In this document: one piece after another, positions 25,101 through 35,012 of the stretch
How positions within the stretch are numbered: the first letter of the stretch is position 1
Layout of the letters: each line of letters begins with the position of its first letter
Source of the DNA: Osmia lignaria lignaria
Lineage: Eukaryota > Arthropoda > Insecta > Hymenoptera > Megachilidae
DNA: 64,000 nucleotides
Assembly: GCF_051020975.1 (NCBI RefSeq)
Contig: NC_135038.1
Location: 4,648,001 to 4,712,000 of the forward strand
Direction of reading: 5' to 3'
Made by a program: the position numbers and the translations under genes
Notes under the pieces: generated by a model
What the model was told of the DNA's origin: nothing
What the model saw: the letters and a program-made list of their open reading frames with translations, nothing else
Database searches by the model: none

Positions 25101-26781
25101 TGCCACCAGTGCTGATAATGCACTCTATATGAAAGGTATATCATTCCCTTTGTTAACTTTTCTTTAAACCGTTGCTAGATTGTACGCCAACTGTCTGTAA
25201 CAGAGAACAAAGAGATACCGACGCGTTGTCGTACACCATCCAGTATCGGGGCTGTTTTGGACTCGAGCGGAAACATCATAGTATACGGTTCAGCGAAATC
25301 CTCGGAACAAAAGAGAAGCGTTCTTAGCCAATTGATCGAGAAAACTAGGAATAAAGAAGATCGCAAAAAGTCACCGGGTCGAGAAGAGGGTCGCGATCGC
25401 AGTCAAAGTCGACGATCGAGAAAATCACCGGACAGCACGAAACCCAAGACACCGCCAGGTCATTCGTCCGTTAACAAAGTACGTTCTTTGTATCGTTCTC
25501 TGAAAGGTGGTAGCGGTGATACATCCGCCGAGGGACTCGATCAACCGGAAAGATGTACAGATTCTCAGCAACCACAGTCGCACACGACTGGTAAGAACAA
25601 ATTCGTGAGGATTGTATGCATGAGTAAATAGTGTTCGGTAGCTAACGAAGGGATACACCTGGAATGAAACACAATTGCGATTTCAGATTACTCGACAAAT
25701 CAAAGAATTATGTAGATAGAATATATATATATATATATACACGTACATACATATACACAAATTAATGTAAATAAAATCCTGATTAATGCAGACAAGAATT
25801 ATTATATACTTCGTATCGCGCCCAATTCAGGATCGACGAGTTAAATTACAATCGTTAATTAATTTCACGCTCTCGGCAATCAAAGTGATAATGGAGTACT
25901 TTAGTGACGACAAAATCCACCATTTGTCTTCCTTTGTAAAAGCTATTCGATTCCCCTTCTCGACGCATCGGTGATCAATTAGAAACCTGACCTAGTTTCA
26001 CGGAAATCAAATAACGATCGAATGGAAAATGTTGCATGGCTACGGTTAAAATACATACATTTTTTCCAGATAACTATTGGCCTCGATACTTTACTTTCTA
26101 ACACTCTATAACAGATGTATTTTCGAACGTATTCTCAATTAGAAAATAGAACGTAAAGGGTATTCGTACTTTCTGAAATGATTTCTGTCCTTCTGACGAG
26201 CAGGCGAGGAAGGGGAATATCAACGAATATCAGAGGCTTCGAGCATTGGGGAGGCTAAGAAGCGTGTCCAGGCTCAGGTGCACGCGGTACCTGACGAACA
26301 ACCAATTCCAACTGGCAAAGGAGCGAAAGTGTATCCAGCCAGTGACTCGGAGGACGTGTTCTATGTGGAGGAGAAGGCGTCGATGGAGGTGAGAAGACGT
26401 CGAAGAGCGAGCTGCGACAGTCTAAGCACCACCGGTTCAGGAAGCAGACGGTCGAGCATTGCTGATGGGACGGTAGGTCAATCCGCGCAGCAGGATCCGA
26501 GGAAAACGCTGGTACTTTTGATCGGATCTACACCGAAGTCGTCGTCTCTGGTTCAGAAGCAGCGTTCCTGGGAAACGTTTCCACGGCCGAAAAGCAAACG
26601 CAGCGTGACGAGCAGCGAGGGTGCTGCCTCGTCCCTTAGTCAATTGAAGAAAACGGATAGCTTCGAGGGACACGAAGAAACGGTGAAAACCTTGGTTGCA
26701 GCCGTGCAAGAAACTAGGTCTCATCTACGTCATCATCATATGCATCATCATCGTCATCATCGGAAGAGCAAGACGAATTAA
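22155..26781 (+). CDS. RNF207-like RING finger / B-box protein
   Basis: Probable E3 ubiquitin ligase. Exons 22155-22378, 22984-23132, 23207-23994, about 24417-24764, 24853-25135, about 25204-25590 and 26204-26781 form one frame of about 918 residues (human RNF207 about 634). Order: RING finger near residues 35-74 (CGVCHDYF, HTFCARC, CPIC); B-box (CANCDKRD, CTTCGQALCTHCREHTH); a second B-box-like CSTHGEQY with CMLCATCF; then a coiled coil (LDELRHSLDSEKRALNSF). The RING and first B-box region resembles human RNF207, which binds HERG channel and Hsp70. The extra C-terminus is low-complexity, Ser/Arg/Lys-rich, and ends in a His-rich tail (HHHMHHHRHHRK). Exon 6's acceptor (AG at 25202-25203) was chosen only because it keeps frame. 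Confidence 0.85.
25721..25740. repeat. (AT)n microsatellite
   Basis: About ten TA units in an intron of the RNF207-like gene, followed by ACGTACATACATATACAC. Confidence 0.8.
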
Positions 26782-28794
26782 AAGTTATTCTGGTTTCGAT
26801 CAGAAGACGGTGAAAGAAATTCAATCAAGGAGCTTTTTCTATAGAGGTATCCAGGTCAGATAGTCAAGACGGCAGAAAATAGATGTTTCTTTCAGGCATT
26901 CTAGAAATGAATCAAATGAAAAGAAGTATTTATTAGAGATTGAGAATAGTTTCTTGGCTATCTGGAAGGGAGTCAAAGATCCTCCAAATAATGTCTAGCA
27001 TACATTGGGGAAAGTATTGTCGATGGACTGTATTTTATCGATCGTTAGAATATTGTTATTCGTAGAACAATATCATTCAGCGAAAGGATACTACGAATAT
27101 CTTTTTATTCGTTTCGAAAAGAAATATTTTCAGCGTTTTATTAGCAGTATTATTATCAAGAAAAGGGCATTTGTTATGATGTATTACAGGCGGAGGACGA
27201 TCGTTAAGAATGAACCAGAGATTCGTTTGTCATTTAAACTGTCATTGAAAGGTATTTGTATTTTACAAGTACACTTTTTTACTATTACTTTCGCGGATAT
27301 CGCGAAATTTTCGAGTTTCTTTTGCCTGAGTCTGGACCAAGCGTTTCCAATCATTTGTATCGCATCTTATCCAATTCCTCGTGATTTCTAGTCCCATGTA
27401 TGTCTGGTCGGAGTTGTTTCAGGGTCAGTCAGCCTTTGATATAGAGCAATTTTCGATTTTTTTATTAAATAGCGTTTTGATCGCATTTTGAAACGCCGAT
27501 GGTCATAATATCGCCGCTGCCAATAGAGAAATAATATATAAGAAGTACATATATATATATATATATATAAACGAAACAAAATGAAAAGAAAAAAAGAAGG
27601 GAAATGGAAATAAATACGTTGATACTCTTTATTGTTGATGCAATCCTTCAATTGATGATCGATACATTTTCAAAGAAATGCTCGACAATTAGGATTAATG
27701 CGATACGTTTTTCGTCGAACGCACTATGTATGAATAAATATAAAGAGAGTTAGGACTAATTAAATATTATTAACGAAAGGAAAGAAAATAAGGAAAGAAT
27801 TTCCCATGATGCTCAAATCGCGCGTTTTCTTCTTCCCGATTTTTAGAATCGGTTTAGGTGAAATTTCATAAGACGAAACGATCTCTAACTGATTCGTTAT
27901 AATTAAAGTTTATATGTAATACCTTCAAAGGTACTTTATACAATGGTATACCGAGTCGTAACGTCGCGCAACGGAAAAATTATTGTACATGATAAAATGA
28001 TTCTTTTTGAAGGAGAGAAAAAATAGCCTAATTATAAACATACTCGTAACTGCCAGTTGCACGGGGATCCATCGTTTACATTTTAATACATCCTTCCAAC
28101 GGGATGTATTTAACTGTGAAAGATTTTTTTCTTTTTACAATTACACGTTCGATCATCGAATATCACGTAATTGTACTGCTGAAACGAAGGTTCCTCGTGG
28201 AAGTTAATACGATCGTTATTGTTCGTTTTTTCAACGATTGAATGATCATAATCTTCGTACTGATCATGAGAATGTTACAATTATAGCAAGTGTACACGGT
28301 TAATCATGTATCAGAAATGTCGAATTACTAATAATAGAGAAATATATAACTTATGAAGTATGAAAATTGTTCAGCTGTTGCTAGATGTTTCCAATTTTCC
28401 CCGTTCCTCAGTGTATCATAAAGTAAAAGCACTTCTTTTAATTTATACCGTGGTATCACAATTCTGTTGTATTAAGTTCGCTTATATTATTATTTTTATG
28501 TTAATAAAATATGGGATAATTTTCAAATATTTAATTTACATCTTTCAATAAGTATTTTGTGTACACTAGTATAAGCGTAAAAAATATTAGATTTTCTTTC
28601 ATTTCTATCTTATTTCTATTTTTAAATATGTACATAGTATTTACTACTAAAAGAAAAAAAAATCATAAACTGTTGTTGCATTTACTTACAGAAAAATTTA
28701 TAAGGAACAAAATTATTTATATTTACAGGTCAAGTGAATTGTACAAAAGTTAATTTGTATAGATTAAGCTACAATAATGATACTGTATTTTTTA
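26782..28794. other. Convergent 3' region between RNF207-like and MTPAP genes
   Basis: About 2 kb between facing stop codons. It includes a (TA)n microsatellite at about 27549-27569. ORFs present (for example 27005-27391) lack splice signals or domain features and are AT-biased. The region probably contains long 3' untranslated regions. Confidence 0.5.
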
Positions 28795-31060
28795 TTATTT
28801 TATAATTTCCTTCATCTTTTCGGAATTATTTGTACTTAAAAGCTCTTCGTTCAATAATTCAGATTGTTCTTTTAATACAATATTTCTATCAACATTCGAC
28901 GGTGAGTTATTTGTCACGTAATTCAGTAAGCTCAAAATAATTTCACTTTCGTCAGTTGTTATAAATGTATATAATGCACTTTGAAATTGATGTAATAGAC
29001 GTACTAATTCAAGTTGATTAATATTTTTGCTAACGTTTAATGATCTTTCAAAAGGATTATAAATATAAATTGGAGAATTCTCCTTTTTCTCTTTGATTTT
29101 TCCTTCCCGAACACAAATTGCTTGCACTTTAAAATCAAACTCGCTGTAATACTTAAAGAATCCATACAAAAGTTTGTCCAGACTTTCGTCATTGCTGGAT
29201 GAAAATTTCTTCGCCCAAGAAGTATCAACATGTTTTACCTCTTTACCTAAAAACCATATAATATTTAATATAAATAAAGTATAAAAAGCATCGGTACTAT
29301 CTTCATACCTACTTGTATAAGAGAGTAAATTGTTTAAAGGAGGCAATATATTCTTTATCTGCAAATAAAATATTACTAAAAGAGTAAGAGAGAAATTTGT
29401 AATCCAATGACCTGGATTATCCCTTGTTATTTGTTGAACTTTCGCCCATTTACGAACAGTACAAACAAGCGGTCTAACACGACTATCCAACTCTCCGTAA
29501 GTATATAACATTTCAGACATACACAACGCGATCCTACAAAAGTAACAATTATGGTATTACAGCTCGCAAGGAAGTAATTACATTTTTATGAGAAAGTAAT
29601 TGCTGCATACGTGTTGGTACTACTAAGGTCACATTGTACGTTTGTATTGTAGTTAGTGAATTTAATTATTGGAACCCGAGCTTCAAGAATGCTTCTGATG
29701 CTCCTAATACCAGGAATACATGTTTTCATCAATACAGACACTGTTTCTAAGAATTCTCGTTGCTTCAGTTTATCACTAAAGGTCACAGTTTGTGTGAGAA
29801 AATGAAATGATTTTGGTTTCTGAAAAGAAATTTACTAAAACTAGTTTTTATCAAAACTAAAAAAAAACAATGGTAGTACTATAAGAATATGAAGGGTTAT
29901 GCTTACTTGTCCAGGTTTAGAAAGATTAAATGATCTACATACTAAATCAAGATCACATCCTTTCTGACCAAAACCATTCACAGACGAGCCAAACGGCACG
30001 ACATATAAATTCATAAATAATCTAGACAAATAATACGTCAGTTGTTCGGCGGTATAAAATCTCAATCTAACATCTAACTCTGAAATTTTCAATACATCAT
30101 AAAGGCAGACCATTTGTTCTGACACCTACAAAATTAAAAAAAAATGTGTTTACTGTTGTCCATAAAAATACATATTTACCTGATATAACAATATATTACA
30201 GTTTTCAGTGGTTTCAGCTTGTTGGCAATTTTTGACGGTGTTGTAAGGAAACATTTAGGGTAGGTAGCAACTTCGTTCGACAAGTACGTATTATTATAAT
30301 CAGAACCTGCTGCACGAGTGTATATAAACAATGGTGATACTGTACAAACAGTTTCAGCATTGCTTGTAGATTTATTTGTACAATTCCTAAGTTCTTGTAT
30401 ATTATCACTCTGGGCAAATTCTATTAAAATAAAACGCTGAAACAAGTAACATCACAATCTATACAACAGATACACATTTAATTTTGTAAACTTGAAATTA
30501 TAGTTTTTTTTAAAAAGAAGTATATACCTTATAAATCTAGTCCAAAATTGGTAAAAATACTTACATACCTGATTATCTAGGGTAGTGTAAGGAAATGCAT
30601 TTAAAATCCTTCCATAACTTGAACAAAAGTGGTAAAGCTTAGGAGCAATATTAAACGACTGCACTTTTACTATAATGCTCCTGTGCGCTTGATCACGTCT
30701 GTATGCAATCATCTCACTGAACGTTTGATTACCTATAAAAAAGATATCATTCTATTTACATTAATTAAATCTCAACAATTACACATTACAATTGTCTGTA
30801 TGGTAAAAGTGAAAAATTATCATTACTGGGACATATCACCTACAAAAGCATTCTAATAGTATCGCTTTACAAAATTAGTTTAATAATTCTTCTAACAAAT
30901 GAAAATAGCAAAGAAAGTAAAGCAGTAGATAAACTTAATTCGAAAGATACATTTTAAGACAAAATAGAGAAAAAATGATCAAGCAATAAGAATAGCGTGA
31001 TTAAGGTTATTAAATGAACGCCGATTTTTACATCGTACCAGGAAAGACTGCCGATCCCAT
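28795..31060 (-). CDS. Mitochondrial poly(A) polymerase (MTPAP)
   Basis: Adds poly(A) to mitochondrial mRNAs in the matrix. Exons 31060-31039, 30732-30569, 30436-30200, 30125-29907, 29819-29611 and 29533-28795 are phase-consistent and give 529 residues (human 582). The nucleotidyltransferase signature is PFGSSVNGFGQKGCDLDL, with the two catalytic Asp in DLD; the third acidic residue is probably in VQCDLSS. The PAP-associated domain follows (LYTYGELDSRVRPLV, NPGHWITNFSLTLLVIF). An RNA-binding-like N-terminal domain is RSIIVKVQSFN to RFILIEFA. The first exon (seven codons) is the weakest point, since it does not look like a targeting peptide; the real start may be upstream. The end of exon 3 uses donor GTAATA at 30199. 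Confidence 0.88.
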
Positions 31061-31560
31061 TTTTGAACCAGGTAATTGTGATACAAATCTCGTTGTTTTT
31101 GTTACACATTTACAATAAAATGTGTTTAACAAAGGGCAAATATTTACATTAATACGATGGGCAAGCGCCATTTTTGTATTAATCAGTATTAATTACTCCC
31201 CGGTGTAGCACATGGTGTAAATACCCATACATACTCCAAATATGTATAGCCACGAGCACGCTCGGGTTGGCTCGGGTCTAACCACGCAAGTCAGCAGACA
31301 TTATGCCTAATTCATAAGAGGTGCGAAATGCTCCATTATCAGAGGGAAATTATGAAGAGGAAGAGAACAAAATTTTCTTACCAAACAGTTAATCGCTAAA
31401 GCGAGTAGGTTCAGATCTATTCACCGAGGGGTGCAGATCTACCTGCGAAACATACGTATACTCTTATTTTATTTTCTGCGTTCATTTAACTTGTTGCATT
31501 TATCTTCTTAGCTTATTGAATAAACTTATTACGAAAACGAACATGTTGATTTTATTACTC
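31061..31560. other. Upstream spacer of MTPAP
   Basis: Half a kilobase with no ORF of note, ending where the minisatellite starts. It should contain the MTPAP promoter. Confidence 0.4.
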
Positions 31561-33040
31561 CTGTGTGCATCCTTTACATCTCTTCACCCCTTACATCGCT
31601 GCATTCCTTCCATCCCGGCATTCCTTACATTCCTGCATACCTTTCATCCCTGCATTCCTTTCATCCCTACATTCCTTACATCTCTGCATCCCTTAAATCC
31701 CAACATTCTTATCATCCCTTAAATCGCTACATTATTATCATCCCTACATTCTTTTCACCCCTACACTCTTTTCATCCCTGCATTCTTCTTATCCCTACAT
31801 TCCTTACATCTCTTCATCCCTTAGATCCCTACATTCTTTTCATCCCTGCATTCTTCTTATCCCTACATTCCTTACATCTGTTCATCCCTTGGATCCCTAC
31901 ATTCTTTTCATCCATACCTTTCTTACATCGCTTCATCCCTACATTTCTTACATCTCTTCATCCCTTAAATCCCCACATTCTTATCATCCCTACATTCTTT
32001 TCATCCCTACACTCTTTTCATCCCTACATTCCATACATCTCTTCATCCCTTAAATCCCTACATTCTTTTCATCCCTACACTCTTTTTATCCCCACGTTCT
32101 TTTCATCACTACATTCCTTTCATCCCTACATTCCTTTCATGCCTACATTCCTTACATGTCTGCATCCCTTATAATAAATATATTATAAAGACTGCTTCCA
32201 GTTAAGGTAAGTAAAGGTAAGAATTTCGCGAAAATTTCGAAAAAAACAGCGCCCCCTAGCGGCAAAAATGTGAACTAAAACTTCGATGTCGAATCAGCGC
32301 CATCTGGTTTCGAAAAAAGGAACTATATCATGCTCAATTTCTGGCCCTCTGGCGGCAAAAATGTGAACTAAAACTTCGATGTCGAATCAGCGCCATCTGG
32401 TTTCGAAAAAAGGAACTATATCATGCTCAATTTCTGGCCCTCTGGCGGCAAAAGTGTGAACTAAAATTTCGATGTCGAATCAGCGCCATCTGGTTTCGGA
32501 AAAAGGAACTATATCAGGCTCCATTTCTGGCCCTCTGGCGGCAAAAATGTGAACTAAAATTTCGATGTCGAATCAGCGCCATCTGGTTTCGGAAAAAGGA
32601 ACTATATCATGCTCTGTTTCTGGCCCTCTGGCGGCAAAAATGTGAACTAAAATTTCGATGTCGGATCAGCGCCCTCTGGTGGCAGAAAAAGGAACTAAAT
32701 TTATACAAAAATTTAAACTTAAAATCGTTTTTCCCGAGACTACTTACCTTTACTTACCTTTACTGGAGCCAGTAACAGTTATTATGTTTATAATATATTT
32801 TTTATAAGAGTTGTCGGAATGTAAGAGATGCGGGAACGTAAAGGATGTAGGGATGTAAGGGATGCAGAGATGTAAGGGATGCGGAGATGTAAAGGATGCA
32901 GAGATGTAAGGGATGCAGAGATGTAAAGGATGTAGGGATATAAAGAATTCAGGGATATAAAGGATACGGAGATGTAAGGAAGGCAGTGATGTGAGGGATG
33001 CAGTGCTATAACGATACAGAGATACAAGGGATATGGAGAT
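31560..33040. mobile_element. Foldback-like inverted repeat with minisatellite arms
   Basis: Left arm 31560-32213: about 600 bases of roughly 12-bp units of the type TTCATCCCTACA, then a unique stretch ending AAGGTAAGTAAAGGTAAG. Right arm 32744-33040: the inverted form, CTTACCTTTACTTACCTT followed by units of the type GGGATGTAAGGGATGCAGAG. The junction sequences are inverted copies of each other (TTATAATATATT and TCCAGT also pair). The centre holds the 93-bp array. Long inverted arms built of short tandem repeats are the hallmark of Drosophila FB elements. No transposase is visible, so the copy would be non-autonomous. Confidence 0.6.
32247..32690. repeat. Exact 93-bp tandem array with CTCF-like sites
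   Basis: Five units whose GGCGGC-type landmark falls at 32258 (as AGCGGC), 32351, 32444, 32537 and 32630, spacing exactly 93. Each unit carries GCCCTCTGGCGGC and, about 50 bases on, CAGCGCCATCTGG. The array is bounded by its best motif copies: 32247-32264 (reverse strand TGCCGCTAGGGGGCGCTG) and 32667-32684 (reverse strand TGCCACCAGAGGGCGCTG). Both match the animal CTCF core CCASYAGRKGGC with at most one difference. No coding capacity. Binding is not shown by sequence alone. Confidence 0.8.
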
Positions 33041-33094
33041 ACAGTGACTTAGTGGTAGTGCCTGCGAGGCTCATAAAAAGATTGAAAAAATAAA

Positions 33095-33260
33095 TATCTG
33101 CGAAGGGTGGCCTTGGTCTATAAAGAGGAGTAGGATAATAAATAGTTAGGAAGCGTGGATCTTGGACCATAAAGAAGAATAAAATAATTAATAACTGAAA
33201 AGGGTGAGCTTTGGCCTATAAAGGATGATAAAATAATAAATAACTGGGAAAAGTGAAATA
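33095..33260. repeat. Short tandem repeat of about 60-65 bp
   Basis: Three diverged units built on GGCCTATAAAGGATGATAAAATAATAAATAACTG-type sequence: near 33108, 33171 and 33209. It lies between the foldback arm and the 60-bp array. Confidence 0.5.
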
Positions 33261-33353
33261 AAGGGTATGGTTGGCCGAGACCCAGAAAAGGGATAAAGTC
33301 ATAAATGCTTTTCCCCTTTCCCCGATCTCAGGATACCGACCTGATATCATCAT

Positions 33354-33614
33354 GGGGTGTCAGGGACCCCGAAGTACCTATGATACACTCTTTGCCTACC
33401 GACATTATGGAATGTATTTGGGGTGTCAGGGACCCCGATGCCTCATTGGCGCTCTCTATATATCGACATATCACCTTGGGGTGTTGGGGACCCCGCAGTA
33501 CCGGTGGCACTCTTTGCGTACCGACATTATGATATCTGGGGTATCAGGGACCCCGATGCATCTACGTCGCTCTCTGCATACCGATCTGACATTATCTGGG
33601 GTGTCTGGGACCCC
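33354..33614. repeat. Five-unit tandem repeat with GGGGTGTCAGGGACCCC core
   Basis: Cores start at 33354, 33420, 33478, 33538 and 33598, so the period is 58-66 bases. Each core is a small quasi-palindrome (GGGGT...ACCCC). Between cores recur CTCTTTGCGTACCGACATTA-like sequences. The block ends with a tail shared with two other places in the window (see 37064-37125 and 37885-38025). Confidence 0.75.
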
Positions 33615-33682
33615 TAAATTATGATCCCTCAAAAATAAAGACATGTCCAGTCTTCTATATCTATAGTCACTAATTTCAGTGA
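33598..33682 (+). repeat. Dispersed repeat tail, copy A
   Basis: GGGGTGTCTGGGACCCC, then CCCTCAAAAATAAAGACATG and TCCAGTCTTCTATATCTATA with GTCACT at the end. The same order of blocks is seen in copies B (reverse strand) and C. Confidence 0.65.
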
Positions 33683-33760
33683 GAAGCAATGCAATTTCGA
33701 ATACGTTTTGAAGATAAATAATCAAAACAAGAGAATATCTATTCTTAAACTTACATTATA

Positions 33761-34059
33761 ATGGCAGGTGTTACAAAATTTATGAAAAATGTTTATCACG
33801 ATCCTTTTCAATGGTATGTTTTATAATAAGTTCTATAATAATTATAATAATCGTGTTTATAACCTTGCTAATGCTTAACCATGTGCTGTACAGAATGTTT
33901 CTTATGAATATTATTGTGTATGGGTATTATAAATAATAAAATTTATAAATTCAATCATTTGTTTATAGGTCAGTAGTTAAAAGCATTGGATTCTTCATAT
34001 TAGGGGTGAAGATTGCTCTTGAATGTAAAGGAATGACCCTGATGCCAACCACCTCTTAA
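33761..34059 (+). CDS. Tom6-like mitochondrial outer-membrane import micro-protein
   Basis: A 47-residue protein from exons 33761-33813 and 33969-34059, joined in phase 2 with consensus splice sites (GTATGT, TTTATAG). It has an amphipathic, basic N-terminus (MAGVTKFMKNVYHDPF), one membrane helix (VVKSIGFFILGVKIAL) and a short tail (GMTLMPTTS). The pattern VY...GFF..GVKIA...LMP parallels the C-terminal half of human TOMM6, which has VY...GLFAAGVWLA...LMAP. TOMM6 helps stabilise the TOM translocase around Tom40. Assignment rests on this short similarity; another small mitochondrial membrane protein is possible. A conventional gene finder would probably miss it. Confidence 0.6.
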
Positions 34060-35012
34060 AAATTCCAAATATAGAAATAAAAATGTAAAGACTTAATGTA
34101 TTGCAGTTCATAATACATACATGCATATTTTATTATCTTAACATTAATGAAACTACATTCTTTTTGTATTTGTACATAATTTCTCTAAGTTCACAATTCA
34201 TTTTTTAATTGTACATACATGAAATTACATACACAAAGAAAATGTATAATGTGAGTTATCAATAAACAGTGAAATAATATGTAAAAGAATAGTAAATATA
34301 TGTATTTATTTCTCTTCACTAATTGAAGTTTATATGTAAATGGCTTGAATACCTAGAATATTTTAACTGCTATATATTATTTGTAAAAAAATCTGCACTC
34401 CTTGTTTCTTGCACTTTTAATGTAATTGTTTATTAGTATTTAATTTCTAATACATGATTACAATACATACTTATTAGTGAAAAAATGTAATTGACTTCAT
34501 ATTTCTAACATTTTTTTTTTCATAAATATGAATATTTCTTCAATTTTTTGAGCTATTTGCGTATATATTATTATTCTAAAATATCATTCTAATTACAATT
34601 AAACTGTTACATGATTATAGCGAATGAATTATGAAATACTTACTAACTTTCTCATAACTTAGACTTTATTTTGTTATATTGCTCCAATGACAAACCATTG
34701 TGTTATATTGTATAGAAAATATTTGTATATTATTTACATAGTTCTACTCTTTGCGAGAAGAGTATCAATCCAGGAGGATTATAAATGAAAATTGTACAAT
34801 TTATGTTGAATAAAGAAAAATGTGTGAACGTGTTTAAAAAAGAAGTTGAACGTATTGTTGTTTGACGCTAAATTTCAACCGCTTATGTCGCGCTTATGAA
34901 TGAAGAATATAATCGACGGTGGATATAAAGAAATGATTAAATAACTTCGATGCATAATACGAAGTTACATTAAGGGTCATGTAACACACCATGTCAACAA
35001 GCGTTTTATATA
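34060..35012. other. Convergent 3' region of Tom6-like and MAP2K genes
   Basis: Very AT-rich sequence, with candidate AATAAA signals at about 34260 (Tom6-like side). No further ORF, RNA or repeat seen. Confidence 0.5.

Noticed and set aside
31563..32174. 203-residue ORF rich in SLHSFHPYIP-type repeats
   Set aside because: It is a translation of the 12-bp minisatellite. Overlapping frames are equally open because the repeat lacks stops, so this is not evidence of a protein.
32247..32690. CRISPR-like regular spacing
   Set aside because: Units are contiguous 93-bp tandem repeats with no unique spacers, in a eukaryotic genome. A CRISPR array is excluded.
33271..33624. 117-residue ORF with repeated GCQGPRS segments
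   Set aside because: It lies wholly on the 60-bp tandem array. The open frame follows from the repeat, and three frames remain open across it.
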